64,000 nt of DNA from Progne subis subis (GCA_022316685.1 JAKJHU010000331.1:124001-188000); one strand, 5' to 3'. Positions 20,969 to 32,699 are shown, counted from the first letter of the stretch. Numbers and translations are program-made. Notes: generated by a model from the letters alone, not told the origin.

Positions 20969-22781
20969 TCAGATGATCCTGGTGGCCACTGCCAGGGCTG
21001 TGGTGGCCAGGAGGAGCCCCCTGGGGTGGGAGGGGGCCCTGGGGATGCTCCCACCTGGGGGGAAAAAGAAGGAGGTGAGGAGTTCCATGTGGGTGAGGGG
21101 GTTGAGGGGGGTCAGGGAGGGGTCAGGGGTTCCAGGGGTCCAGGTGGGACAGAGGACCACGGGGGGTGGGGATCAGGGGGGTCAGGAGGGCCGTGGGGGC
21201 AGCGAGGGGGTGGCAGGGGGCCACAACACGGGGTTAGGAGTGACAGGAGAGATGGGGGCCATGGGCAGGGGGAGGGTCAGGGGTGACTGGGGGCCAGGGG
21301 GGTGCAAGGGGGGATTGGGGGTCAGAGGGGCCACGGGGGCTGTAGGGATGATCGGGGGTCAGGGGGCCGTGGGGAGATGCAGGGAGCAAGGGGTTTCAGG
21401 GGGTCATGGTGGGCTTTCGGGGTACCAGGACTCAGGGGAGTCAGGGGGTGCCATGAGGGGCGTCAGGGGGGTGCCAGGGGTTCAGGGGGTCAGGGTGGTC
21501 CCAGCCCACCCACCTTGAGCTCTCAGGGCCAGTCCCCACAGAGCTGGTGGGCAGAGGGCAGGGACAGAGTCAGCACAGGGGGGTCCCCGTCCCTGTCCCT
21601 GACCTCCCCTGGCCGGTGTGTCCCTGTGCCCTCACGGGTGTGCGAGTCCCCATCCCTGTGCCCTGTCACGTGTGTCCCTGTCCCTGTCCCCATCCCCTGT
21701 GGGTGTCATTGTCCCCTGTGGGTGTCACTGTCCCCTGTGCCCTGTCATGGCTGTCCCCGTACCCACAGTGGGTGTCCCTGTCCCCCAGGTTGTCCCCGTG
21801 ATGTCACGTCGCAGCCACTCGCAGCTGTATTTGCTGAAGGTCCCGGTGGAGCGGAGCTGGATCTGTGCCCTGTCCCCTTCCTGGCTGACCCCGGTGATCC
21901 TGAAGGTCTCGAAGGGCGGGATCAGCACCTCCTCCTCGCCAGGAGAGGAGGAGAACTCCCGGATGTCCACGCCCTGACACGTCTGCACCTGGAACACCGT
22001 GTCCGTCCCAAATTGCTGAGCAATCTCTTTCCGCAGCGACGTCGACGTGAATCGGCCGAAGCGGACGGTGTCGCCGGGCCGCGCCTGGAAGCGGAGCCCG
22101 CGCACCCCCCGGAACACGTGGTGACAGCGCGGGCCCCGAGCGTCCCTCAGCGTGGCCAGGGCGTCGGTCAGCAGGAAATGCAGCGCCTTGAAGTGGAAGT
22201 TGTGGCGGTATTCCCGGCGGGAGCGCCCGGCCACGCGCACGGCCGCGGTTGAACTCCTTGGACACGTCCTTGGTGGTGTAGGTCATGAGGGCGATGGCCT
22301 GCGCTGGGGACAGAGGGGTCACGGGGGGTCCCCGCCTCTGCCACTGCTCCGCGGCCTCCACCCAGAGCCGGGCCAACTGAGGATTCTTCTGGAACTCCGA
22401 GTGGTTGAGGGCCGGCAGCAGCTGGGTCATGGCGTGTCGGCAGCCCCGGTACTGGTCATCGAAGGAGTCCAGGGCCATGTCCAGGGCCACCACCGTGGTG
22501 GTCACGGGGGCCACGGTCATGGCCAGCAGTGCCGGGGTGCGAGCCAGCGGGTCCAGAGAGGGGAGAGGCTGCCAGGAGCAGTGTGGGACACTGGGGGACA
22601 CAGGGGGACACTGATGTGGGCAGGACACTGAGGGGACACTGAGGGGACATGGGGGAGCACTGAGGGACATGGAGGGACAGCCGGGGACACAGGGAAGGTC
22701 CCTCCATCCGGGGCTGAGCAGGGACAGTGAGGTCAGTGCGAGGAGAGGGGAAGCAACCACGGCCAGAAGAGCCCTGGACAT
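20969..22781 (-). pseudogene. ART type A copy 2 with one-base frameshift
   Basis: Same layout as A1: upstream in-frame ATG at 22779-22781 (MSRALLAVVASPLLAL), the usual start changed to CTG, an internal ATG at 22518-22520, exon end at 21808 and tail exon 21054-20969. One extra G in the run at about 22246-22248 (cggccgcggttg against cggccgcgttg in A1 and A3) shifts the frame after KEFN. The downstream half remains open with STS, EEEVLIPPFE and all later cysteines. Unlike A1 and A3 the tail exon keeps the family TGA (VATRII, stop). It is either a recent pseudogene or a consensus base error, because nothing else is broken. Confidence 0.75.
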
Positions 22782-22789
22782 GTCTGGGG

Positions 22790-23320
22790 TCCTGATCCCC
22801 AATCCTGGGGTCATTCCTGGATACCCCAGTGTCCTCCAGCCCCCCCTGGAACCCCAGTCCCACACCCACAATCTTCTGCCATTTCCTCAGCGTCCCCTCA
22901 CTCCTCCAGGACCCCAACCCTGTGGTCACTCCCTGACCCCCCAGTGTCCCTCTCAGCCCACCCTCAGACCCCAATACCACTCCCAATCCCGTGTTCCCTT
23001 TGGGCTTGTTGGAAATGATAGACCCCAGGACCCCAACCCAAATCCAGGGATCACCCCCTGCCCCCTGCAGTGTCCCCCAGCCCTCCCATGGCCACAGTCA
23101 CACTGCCAGCCCCCCCTGCTGCCCCCCAGAGCCCCGTGAGCCCCAGTCCCATCTCCCTAGTGCCCCCCACCTTCCCCCAGGACTGCAATCCCACCTCACA
23201 TTCACCCCAGGCTCCCCCCCAGTGCCCCCCATGGCCCCGATCCTGATGCCATTTTCCCCTGTCCCCCACCCCAAGTGTCCCCAGTGTCCCCCCAGCCCCT
23301 GATAGCCAGATTGGCCCAAC
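22790..23320 (-). other. Leader/intron-like repeats upstream of ART A2
   Basis: C-rich counterpart of 1600-2110, with the same order of conserved words. Non-coding. Confidence 0.55.
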
Positions 23321-24310
23321 TCCCTGACAGAACTGGAGGGATCACAAAGCCGCAATTCTTTACCAGCTGGCATTCACTGTGGATCTCTGCTGGTCCTGCA
23401 GGTCGGGGGGCGCTTTGCCACACAAAAATTATCCCCTAGAATGTTACATATTCATGAAAATGGACTTCTGATTTAACGCAGTAAGAAGCAGTTTATCCAG
23501 AAATCATTTTCATGGCTCCGTGTCTCTCTGGAAATCCTTTTATTGTCCTGGAGAATTCCAAAAAAGGCATCTGAGTAGTCATTTGTGTGGAGTGCCAAAA
23601 CATCTCAGGCGACCTCACATCAAACTTTCACTTTCGATAGGCGCTGCTCGTTCAGTTACAGCACTTGTCAAAAACCATGCTGGAGCTCCCTTTATCTCTC
23701 TCTCCACTGGTTCCAGCTGCATTTATTATCCTGTGTAAATACTTTCATATCCTTTTATCATTCTTTAAGTCACTCTTTAAGCCCTACCCAGCACCTTCAG
23801 CATGTGGGGAAAAGCCAAGCTATGGAAAGCCAAGTGTCCACAAAACAGCCTTGAAACTTTATTCGAATACAGGGACAGAGTTGCCACAGCCATTGCCCCG
23901 TGGGCTTTCTCTCTCTCGAGGTTTTGGAGGACGCAGCCTCCTTTTATCCCAAACTCCCGGCCGCACGTTGCCCTCTTCCTTTCCCCACTGCCTGAGGCCC
24001 CGGGAAGGTGCAGTCTATTTGTCTGTCTCTAGGATGCCTTGCAGTGGCCAGCTGGAACAGAGGCCAGGCATGATTACCAGAATAAAAGCGGGGATTTGTT
24101 CAAAGCCGCCAATAGACACACCTTGGGCAGGCAGAAGCCTGCGAGAGGCTGCACCCAAGATGAACGATGGCCATGCGTTTTTCACTCAGTTATTGGTTTG
24201 GTCTGTTTATACATCAGGGGTGATGTCTCCAATTGCAGCTTCAGGTAATGAAGTCGTATTCCCCCAGTTTTGTTAACACCTCAATTCACTTTTATTTATA
24301 ATTTACAGGG
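23320..24310 (-). promoter_or_regulatory. 5' flank block type I of ART A2
   Basis: Inverted copy of 600-1600 with an ISRE-like motif seen as ACTTTCACTTTC at 23624-23635. Confidence 0.5.
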
Positions 24311-24509
24311 CCTGGGACAGTGAGGCGTCCTTGAGTTTCAGGCCTAGAGAGGAATTGTTTTGTCTGAATAGAACGGGAGAACAGCAGCTGACAGGCGATG
24401 GAGTTTTACAATTACACACTAAAGCAGTGCAGGATCTGAAAAAGATAAAAGCAAAATCCTAAGGCATCATATACACAGGGATGAGGTGCCTGGTCAGCTG
24501 TGTCTCCTC

Positions 24510-24615
24510 TTGAGGCTGAAGAGCCCCAGCTCCTGCAGCCTTGCCTGGTGAGAGAGACGCTCCAGTCCCTTCATCATCCTCAGAGCCTCTGCTGGACCTG
24601 CTCCAGGACCTCCAT
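24510..24615 (-). mobile_element. CR1-like fragment, minisatellite missing
   Basis: Same CR1 piece as at 10130-10295, but it breaks off at 'ggacctccat' and joins the S block directly, without a 22-bp array. The identical junction occurs at about 51965. Confidence 0.65.
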
Positions 24616-26160
24616 TGTAATTTTAAAGGGGAAATAATTTCATATGGGAAGTTTAGTTTATGAATTGTTTAAGTTTTATCCCCTCTTCTTTTTACATTAT
24701 GAGGCCTTTTAAAATAATCCAAACTGAAGTTCTCTTTCCCAGTTTGTATATCCTGCCCCTGCATTCCTAACCGTTTGTCCCTTCAGGGATTGGCGGGAGA
24801 TGGAACCTGCCAAAGGGCACAGGAGCGTTACTGACCTTCTGCCATCTCCCGTCCCCTCCTATCCCGTTCTCAGGATGGGCCCACGCACCCCATCCTGAGT
24901 TCTATCCTACCCACGGTCCACCGTCTTCCCGTCCTATCCCTCTTCCCTACTCCACACAAAATGGCGTCCAACCCTCAAGAGGAACCGCCATTTTGAATTC
25001 ATTCCTGCCGTCCTTGTTTCCCACCTTTGTCTCAGGTCTGTCCCTTGTGACGGGTTGAACCCTTCCGTTGGGATCCTCCCCGTTCATCGGGAAGTTCATC
25101 CCTAGCACGGGCCCTGCTCCTCTGATCCGGCCTCTTCCAGTTCCTGCACATCCAGAACCGGAAATGACGCCGGCCGCAAGGGAGCCATCTTGGCTGTTGA
25201 GGGCTCAGAACACCGCGCCTTGCCGGTCGGCCGAAAGCCTGGCTGCTCTGCCGTTGGGCAGGAGTGTTTCCTCTCTGGAGAATGAGAGCGAGCCACTGGA
25301 GCCCTTGGCGTGCTCTGTGTGGGCTGTTGGTTCTGGGATGGCAGTGGGGCAAGCGCTGAGCCCTTCCCAGTGTGAGACATTCCCACTCGGATCCCTCTGC
25401 CAGCTCTGGGCCCCAGCACAGAGAGGATGTGGAGCTGCTGGAGGGCATCCAAAGGAAGCCATGAAGAGACTTTGAGGGGTGAAGCCCCTCTGCTGTGGAG
25501 ACAGCTGTGGGTGTTCAGCCTGGAGGAGGATCCAGGGAGACACCAAAGCTCCTTCCACTGGCTAAAGGAGCTCCAGGAGAACTGGGGAGGAACTTTGGAC
25601 AAGGGCATGGAGGGGCAGGACAAGGGGAATGGCTTCCCAGAGCCAGAGGGCAGGGTCAGATGGGATACTGAGAGGAATCCTAGATGGGATATTGGAAGGA
25701 ATCCTTCCCTGTGAGGGCACTGACACCCTGGCACAGGTTGCCCAGAGAAGTAGTGGCTGCCCGGTCCCTGGCCGTGTCCAAGGCCAGGTTGGAGGGCCTG
25801 GAGCAGCCTGGCCCAGGGGAAGATGTCCCTGCCCATGGCAGGGCTGGCACCGCACGGGCTTTAAGGTCGCTCAATCCCAAACCATTGCAGAGCCCCGAGG
25901 CCGGGATGGGGCGGGGCGGGCGCTGGGCAGCAATGCCAGCTCATGCTGCCACCTGCTGGTGGAACCCGGAACTGCAGCTGAGGGCGGCGCAGGCGCAGTG
26001 CTGCTGTTTAACCCTGCTCGCTGCTGCCCTCCGGTGGGCAATTCCCAAACCACAACTCCCAGAATCCCCAAATCCCAGAGTGGGACAGGCTGGAAGGACC
26101 CAGAGTGGGCAGCTGGCCCAAGCTCCAAGCTCAGGCAGCACCATCCCTGAGCACAGGGTT
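24615..26160 (+). other. S block copy 2
   Basis: ETS-like CCGGAAATGACG and agccatcttgg at about 25157-25193, aaatggcgtcc / ccgccatttt at about 24958-24995, and a CR1-like part at about 25420-25830. The 3' part (25860-26090) is the conserved 'ctttaaggtcgctc' segment. Confidence 0.55.
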
Positions 26161-26164
26161 GGGT

Positions 26165-26520
26165 CCAGAGCAGCCCAGAACTGGACATGGCACTGGGAAG
26201 AGCTGGACATTGAACTTGACAGAGCTGGATATGGCATTGAACAGAGCTGGACATTGCACTGGGTGTAACTGAACATGGCACTAGGCAGGGATGGACATTG
26301 CACTGGGCAGAGCTGGACACAGCACTCCCGATGTTTCTCACTGTGCAGGAGAGAGCTGGGCACTATCACTACCTGACCTCCCATCCCCTTCTCCTCCTGA
26401 TGCCCCCTGGATCCCTCCTGGCCCTGGGACACACATCCAGCTCCACTGGTCACCCACCAGCAACCCCAGGTCCTTCTGCAGAGCTGCTCCAGCAGGTCCC
26501 CCCCAGCCGGGCATGGCACT
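26165..26520 (-). repeat. Short 22-bp minisatellite in a CR1-like fragment
   Basis: About seven diverged units at 26175-26325, then CR1-like sequence in minus orientation (ccaccagcaaccccaggtccttctgcagagctgctcc). Confidence 0.75.
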
Positions 26521-26699
26521 GGGGACTGTCAGAATTCTTTAACGGAATTGTTTTGTACAAACTTTTAATAGACTGGCTTTGCACAATGGCCTTGGTGGTC
26601 ACAGTAGTAGCAGTGGGTGTGGCAGCCTTATGGCTCAGGAGGTCTTGGTGATGATGATGGCCACAGTGCCCACAGTGACATCGGTGATGTTGGTGGCCT

Positions 26700-26792
26700 T
26701 GTGGCTTAGAGGATCCCGGTGGCAACTGCCAGTGCTGCGGTGGCCAGGACGAGCCCTCCGTGTGTACAGGGGGCCATGGGGACGCTCCACAA
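26700..26792 (-). pseudogene. ART GPI-tail exon remnant, left arm
   Basis: On the minus strand the sequence matches the last exon of type D genes (gtggagcgtcccc ... ctggccaccgcagcactggcagt...ccaccgggatcctct) with the stop changed to TAA. The acceptor is missing and no catalytic exon lies upstream; an unrelated segment (X block) abuts it. The same remnant lies inverted at 59764-59851. Confidence 0.75.
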
Positions 26793-27597
26793 AGGCAGCC
26801 CCAGAATGACCTTTGATTCTGACACCTGAGGACAGAAATGCATTCTGTATCTCAAAGATGTCCCTGATGTCCACATGCCCTGTGGGACCTCCAGCCTTTA
26901 ACAAAGCCATTTGATCATTTTGTGCACCGATGACACCGCCGGGCCCTGGGAGTCCTGGCTCAGAAGGTGGGGGAGGCTTCAGAAGAGGCCCATGGGGTGC
27001 TTCTCCAAACAACTCAGCATCAGCCAGGATTGGCCTGCATGCCTGTGAGCCGTAGCAGCGACAGTTCTCCTCATCCCAGAGGCCGGGAAATCCAATCTGG
27101 GACAAAACCTTATGGTGAATGCTCTGCTCACCGTAACTGCAAGGAGATGTGGAACAAAGAGCAGAGCTGGCGGTGCGACAAAGAGCTCTGGAATTGGCAG
27201 CAGGAGAAAGAGCAAACACAGGAAATCACCTGCCATCTGCTCTGAGCATTGCTCATGCCCGTGCAGCCACAGGGAATGAAAGAGGTCTATTGACAGCACA
27301 GGGATTTCTGATTAAATATCAACAAGGAATATTGATCCCCTCCATGACACCACCCAGCTGTCCCAAAGAAGCGGCCGTACCGCAATCCAGGGGACACCAG
27401 CTGGGGGATTGCCAAATCCGTGTGGGAAATTGACTTGCAATAAAGCTGCCCGAGAGGTTCTGCTACAAAACATCCTGCTGCTAATTCCTGAGAAAGGAAT
27501 TTCCCCGCCAGAGGTGAGGCCAGGATAGAGCTGGGCAGATAGAAAATTGGCTGCTTATCTAAAAGCCCACAGTAAAGAGGCTGGGAGGCTGGGAGGG
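26793..27597 (-). other. X block: unidentified segment next to the GPI-exon remnant
   Basis: Not seen elsewhere in the window except inverted at 58960-59763. A minus-strand frame of 194 codons (27219-26635) contains IHHKVLSQIGFPGLWDEENC and runs into the GPI-exon remnant in the wrong phase. Two other frames (minus 27299-26979, plus 26967-27245) are also open in both copies, so the coding strand cannot be chosen. I do not recognise the protein. It could be a fragment of another gene or of a retroelement captured beside the ART exon. Confidence 0.4.
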
Positions 27598-28272
27598 TGT
27601 CCTAGGGTGACTTTATGATGTTTCTATCGCCAGTCGTCTGCTCTGTTTGTGCTGGATATTGAGTTCTGTGCCTTTAAAACCGGTTCTAAGAGCAAGGAGA
27701 TGCGTGGAGTTTGTTTTGAGAAAACTGCCTGACTCCTACACGTTCTTCTCCAGACCGGGTGTTCGGCGGAGGCTTGGAGAGACTGCAGGACAGAGATTTT
27801 TTTTCCTTTTAGTCAGTTTCAGCTAGCTAGGACAGAGAAGTTCCCTGGACTGTTTTTTGTTTTTTTTTTTTTTTTCCTTTTTTTTCTTGGAACTGTTTAA
27901 ACCTGATCTGGACTGAAAACCCAGGGGAGCACTGGGGGCTGCACCTGCGGCCCACCGGGGCCTGGACCTCGGCATTTTCCAGCAGCACCGGAGGGACTGG
28001 GACTGATGAGAGACCGAGAGAGAGCTGAGCTCCACCCACGGCAAGGACTTTCTCAATTTGTCATCTCACTCCAGAACAAGAGGTTTTATTGTTGCATATT
28101 ATTCATTCTTTATACTTGTATGCACTTTGCTTGTTAAGTAAAATAGTTTTCACCACTTTTCTCCAAAGAAGTTCTTTTACCGGAGCGGTTGGAGGGAGGG
28201 GCCACTTGGGTTTGCTTCCCAGAGGGATCCCATTCAGGGCTTTTCTCCCAAATTTGTCCCTAAACCAGGACA
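27598..28272 (+). mobile_element. Solo LTR (675 bp) with 5-bp target duplication
   Basis: TGTCCTAGGGTGACTT ... AAACCAGGACA, flanked by the direct repeat gaggg (27593-27597 and 28273-28277). A 5-bp duplication and TG...CA ends fit an ERV LTR, probably ERVL-like. The same insertion is present inverted at 58300-58954. Confidence 0.8.
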
Positions 28273-28463
28273 GAGGGTGAGTGCTAACGCCTAATAACCA
28301 GGTCAGGCCCATCCCAACCGATGCTGCGGTTTGTAAAGGAGAAAAGCCCCAGCAAACTTCCAGGGAATCGATGGGATGGGGATGGGGACGGGTCTGCGGC
28401 CTCAGACACTCGGTGTCCGCAGGACAGAATGCTCAGGTCTGGTACAGAACAGTGCCTGATGGG

Positions 28464-28949
28464 TGTCCTGGTTTAGGGTGAATTTGGGTGAGATCCCCTT
28501 TTTTGGGGTCCCTCTGAGGAGCAAACCCAAGCGGCACCTCCGGCGCTTCTGGAAAATGCCAGGGTCCAGGCTCTGGTGGGTCACAGGTGCAAACACCCCC
28601 TTTGTACTTCCCTGGGTCTTTTCAGTCCAGAGCAGGTTTAAAGAGTCCCAAGAAAAAAAACAGGGGTGTAGAAAGGAAAAAAACCAGCCCAGGGAACTTC
28701 TCTGCCCTAGGTAGTTAAAACTAACTAAAAACAAAAAGATCTGTGTCCTGCAGTCTCTCCGAGCCTCAGCTGAACACCCAGCCTGGAGAAACGTTTGTAG
28801 GAATCAGGCAGTTTTCTCAAAACAATCTCCGCCCTTCTTCTTGCTCCTCCTTTGCTCCTAAATCCAGTCTTAAAGGCACAGAACTCAATCTCCAGCACAA
28901 ACAGAACAGAGGACTGGGGATACCAGCATCATAAAGTCAACCTAGGACA
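28464..28949 (-). mobile_element. Second LTR of the same family, opposite orientation (486 bp)
   Basis: TGTCCTGGTTTAGGG ... CCTAGGACA, the reverse-complement orientation of the LTR at 27598. Flanks atggg and atgcg differ by one base, fitting an old 5-bp target duplication. Its partner in the right arm is 57626-58114. The roughly 190 bp between the two LTRs is unidentified. Confidence 0.75.
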
Positions 28950-29320
28950 ATGCGTGTTAAAAAGAACCCTGTGAATCCAAACCCACCACCTCCAGGGATC
29001 CCTGGAAGAGGAAACACTGCCAGGGATTGCTGGCAAATGGATTTTCTAAGCCACCGCACCAACAAGGGTTCAGGGATGTCCTGGTGTCAGTGGATCCCTG
29101 TTTTGGGCTCCAGAACTTCTCCTGCTGCCCCAACAAGGCCGGGGAAGTCACGCAGGCGCTCCCAGGAGATCATGGCCAGGCTCGGGGTGCCCGCAGGGAT
29201 GTCATCTGATAGGGGACCCCATGTGGTGTCTGAGGTGTGACAGCAACTGCGTGAGCAGTGGGGAGCGGGGCTGGGGGGCTCGGGGGGAACATGGGACGCT
29301 GGGGTTGGGGTCATGGAGGG
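28950..29320. other. Unidentified spacer between LTRs and ART D1
   Basis: Non-repetitive sequence shared with 57250-57620 in inverse orientation; contains 'ccaggaacatcatggccagg'-like words but no recognisable gene. Confidence 0.4.
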
Positions 29321-29880
29321 TGAGAAATCAGAGAATAGAAAGTTTCAGTTCCCCAGGAAGTTCTGCATAGAGCTTAAAAACAAACAGGCAGAAGCCTGAA
29401 AAGGATGTCAAAGTTTCGACAGATCTGTGAAAATCCATCTGGAACCAGTGAAGAAACAGGCAAAGGAACTCCAGAGAGGGCTTTTTGCCAAGTTCTTAAG
29501 CACAGAACTTGCCAAACTTTGTGCAGCAATGCCTGCAGAAAGCAGAAGTTCAACAGGAAGTCATTGTGGAGGCTGAGGCACTCTATGAAAACCACACCCA
29601 GAGACCCCACTTTGTTTCCTCTCTGAAACGGTAGAAATGATTTCCTAAAAGAGGCAGAGCCTTGCAAATTATTCACGGGAAAAGTGCTGTTTCTGTGTTC
29701 AATCGGAGCCCCACAAAAATGAATATTTATGACTCTGGTAGATAAATACCCTGTGGCAAAGCCTCCCCCCGGACCCGCAGGACCAGCAGAGATCCGCAGT
29801 GAGTGTGAGCTGATAAAGAATTGGCGTTTGTGATCCCTGCAGTTCTGTCAGGGAGTTCACTCCGGCCCGTTCTGGTACCA
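29320..29880 (+). promoter_or_regulatory. 5' flank block type II of ART D1
   Basis: Homologous to the B-gene promoter block. An ISRE-like AGTTTCAGTTCC lies at 29341-29352, the octamer position reads TTGCAAAT, and the conserved 'gtgatccctgcagttctgtcagg' segment is at about 29830. Putative promoter and untranslated exon. Confidence 0.5.
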
Positions 29881-30555
29881 GGGGCTGGGGCGGCACTGGG
29901 GACACTCGGGGTGGGGACAGGGGACGGTGGCATTTGAATTGCACTCCAGGGGGGACACAGGGGGAGTTGCAGCACTGGGACTGGGGTCCTGTGGAGCTCT
30001 GGGTGAAATTGTGGTGGGACACAGGATGGTGGGAGTGGGGTCATGGGGGGGCTGGGAGACACGGGGGGTAGGGGGTGGTGCCCGGATTTGGGTTGAGGTT
30101 CTGGGGCAACACTGAAGAAATTGGGGACTGGGAGTGGGATTGGGGTGTTGGGATGGGCTGAGGGGAACACTGGGGGTCTCAGGGCGTGACTCCAGGATGT
30201 GGGTTGGGGTTCGGGTGGGGGGGTTCAGGGAGTTGTAATCATGGGAGTAGGATTGGGATTCTGGAGGGGCCAGGAGGACATGGTACTGTAGGACTGGGGT
30301 CCCTGGCGAACTGGGGGACATTGGGGAGGAACAAGTAACCCCAGGATTGGGGATCAGGGACCCCGGACATGTCCAGAGGTCTTCTGGCCAGGAGTGCCTC
30401 CCTTCCCACTGGGCTGACCCCACTCCCCTCCCAGTCCCTCCCTGAGGAAACCTCCCTGTGTCCCATCAGTGTCCTCTCAGTGTGTCCCTCTGTGTCCCCT
30501 CAATGTGTCCCCTCTGTGTCCCCCAGTGTCCCACACTCTCCTGGTGGCCTCTCCC
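29880..30555 (+). other. Leader/intron-like repeats upstream of ART D1
   Basis: G-rich degenerate repeats and then C-rich 'tcagtgtgtccc' repeats up to the start codon; a cccccag at about 30520 could be the acceptor of the coding exon. Non-coding. Confidence 0.5.
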
Positions 30556-30559
30556 CTCC

Positions 30560-31615
30560 ATGGCCCCCCTGGCTCACACCCTGGCACTGCTGGCAATGGC
30601 CGTGGCCACTGCAGCCATTGATGAGGAGCGGATGGACATGGCCCCGAACTCCTTTGATGACCAGTACCGGGGCTGCGGCCCTGCCATGACTGCAGCCTTG
30701 CCAGCCCTCAACCGCTCCGAGTTCCAGGAGAATCCTGTGTTCGCCCACGCCTGGCTTAAGGCCGTGGCTGAGTGGCAGAGGCAGGGGTCCCCTGTGTCCC
30801 CTCTGTCATCCTCAGCCCAGGCCATCGCTGTCATGGCCTACTCAATGAAGTACGTGTACAGGCCGTTCAATGAGGCCGTGCGTGAGGCCGGGAGCTCCCC
30901 CCAGGGGTACAGGGACAACTTCCACTTCAAAACGTTGCATTTCCTGCTGACCCAGGCCCTGGTGAAGCTGAGGGAGGATCAGAATGCGCAGTGTCGCAAC
31001 GTGTTCCGGGGTGTGCGTGACATCTGCTTCCTGGCGCGGCGTGGCCAGAGGGTCCGGTTTGGTCATTTCACGTCGACGTCGCTGAGCAGAGAGGTCGCCC
31101 AAAGCTATGGGACAGACACGGTATTCCAGGTGTACACATGCCACGGTGTGGACATCCAGGCTTTTTCCTACGATCGAGGGAACCGTGAGGTGCTGATCCC
31201 ACCATACGAAACCTTTGAGGTCACCAAAGTCACCCGGAAAGGGGACCAGGCAGAGATCGAGCTCAGCTCCACCAGCACCTTCAGCAAGTACAACTGCGAG
31301 TGGCTGCAAGGTAACAACACAGGGGACAGCCTGGGGATGCGGACACCTGCTGTGGCCATGTGGACATCCACAATGAGACACAGGGGACACAACGACACTC
31401 ACTGGAGTTGGGGGACAGGGAGAACCACTTTGTGTTTATGGGGAGAAGGACACCCGGTGCTTGGGACAAGAACAGGGATACCCAGACCTGGGGACACCAA
31501 GCCTGGGGACACCCATGGAGGACACAGGGACAGGAATGCCCAAGACAGGGCACAGGAATTGAGACCCCCACATCTGGGAGGGGACAGGGACACCCCTGGC
31601 AGGGGAGGACAGGAA

Positions 31616-31683
<68 letters not shown>

Positions 31684-32101
31684 CCCTGTTTCAACTATGT
31701 CCCTCCTTGCCAAAGGCAGTGCTGTGAGGACAGGCCCTGTGTGCTGGATGTGGGTGGGCTGGGACCCCCATGGCACACCCTGAACACTTGTCACCCCCAT
31801 GGCACACCCTGACTCCCCCGACCCCTGTCACCCCTGAGCCCAGCATGACCCCTCTGACTTCCCTGGCCCCTGTAGACCCCCATACCCCCCTGACACCCTG
31901 TCACCTGTCACCTCATGGTCCTCATCTCTCCTGTCACACCTAACCCTCCATTATGGCTGTCCCTGACCCCCGTACTCTCCCCATGGTCTCCCTGACAACG
32001 CTCTTTTTCCCCCAGGTGGGAGCATCCCCTTGGCCCCCTTCCACCTTGGAGGATTCATCCTGGCTACCACAGCACTGGCAGTGGCCACCGGGATCCTCTG
32101 A
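30560..32101 (+). CDS. Ecto-ADP-ribosyltransferase, type D copy 1 (two exons)
   Basis: Predicted 278-residue GPI-anchored ART. Exon 1 is 30560-31310 (donor caag|gtaaca) and exon 2 is 32016-32101 (acceptor ttttcccccag); the split codon gives Gly. Signal peptide at about 1-18, Cys 39, 145, 194 and 246 plus an extra Cys156, sequon NRS 51-53, Arg150 in VFRGVR and STS at 172-174. The ExE position reads Asn208-Arg209-Glu210 before VLIPPYE: the catalytic second Glu is kept but the first, which favours arginine as acceptor, is Asn. The tail is GGSIPLAPFHLGG, then a hydrophobic segment ending ATGIL and TGA. The protein is probably stable and surface-anchored, with changed acceptor or mainly NAD-hydrolysing activity (inference). 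D2 shares the change. Confidence 0.9.
31617..31680 (+). repeat. (GGGACA)n microsatellite in the D1 intron
   Basis: About ten perfect hexamer units. The D2 intron has about seven units (54962-55003 on the other strand). Confidence 0.95.
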
Positions 32102-32490
32102 ACCACGAGGCCACCAACGTCACTGAGGTCACTGTGGTCACTGTGGCAACCATGGCCACCATGTCCACCAAGGTCACTCTGGTCACTGCGGCCAGCACGA
32201 TCACCAAGACCACCAGGATCACCAGAGAAACAAGGTCACTGAGATTACCAAAACCACCTCTGCCACTGTGGCCACCTTGGCAGCTACTGCCACCATGAGG
32301 TCATTGGGGCCACCACTGTTGCCGTGGCCACCATGGTCACTCTAACCAAGGACATTGCGACCACCGTGATCACCAAGACCCCCTGAGCACAAGGCTGCCA
32401 CAGCCCTGGTGACCACCTTGGCCACCAAAGCCATTGTGCAAAGCCATTCTGTTAAATAATTCTCTCAAAACAATTCCATTAAAGAATTCT
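32102..32490 (+). other. 3' UTR of ART D1
   Basis: GGCCACC/GGTCAC-type degenerate repeat, then the conserved 'tgtgcaaagccattctgtt' segment and an ATTAAA polyA signal at 32478-32483. Confidence 0.6.
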
Positions 32491-32699
32491 GTCAAAGCTC
32501 ACAAAAAGAGACAATGCTCAAGCAGGGCTCGATGTCACTCCCCACACCTACACTGGTGGGAACGTCTCTTTCAGCCTTGTGCAGGATTTTGGGGAGCATC
32601 CCCTTCCCGAGGGAGGGACCTCTCACGCATTCCATTCCAAGCAGGAATATGGCAGAGGAATCTCTGTCTGAGAGGGGACTGGACACTGCCCGGGTCAGC

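Noticed and set aside
31311..31783. Extension of the D1 frame beyond the catalytic exon, to 441 codons.
   Set aside because: A good donor (caag|gtaaca) ends the exon at 31310, and a matching acceptor and GPI exon follow; the extension is a (gggaca)n repeat.
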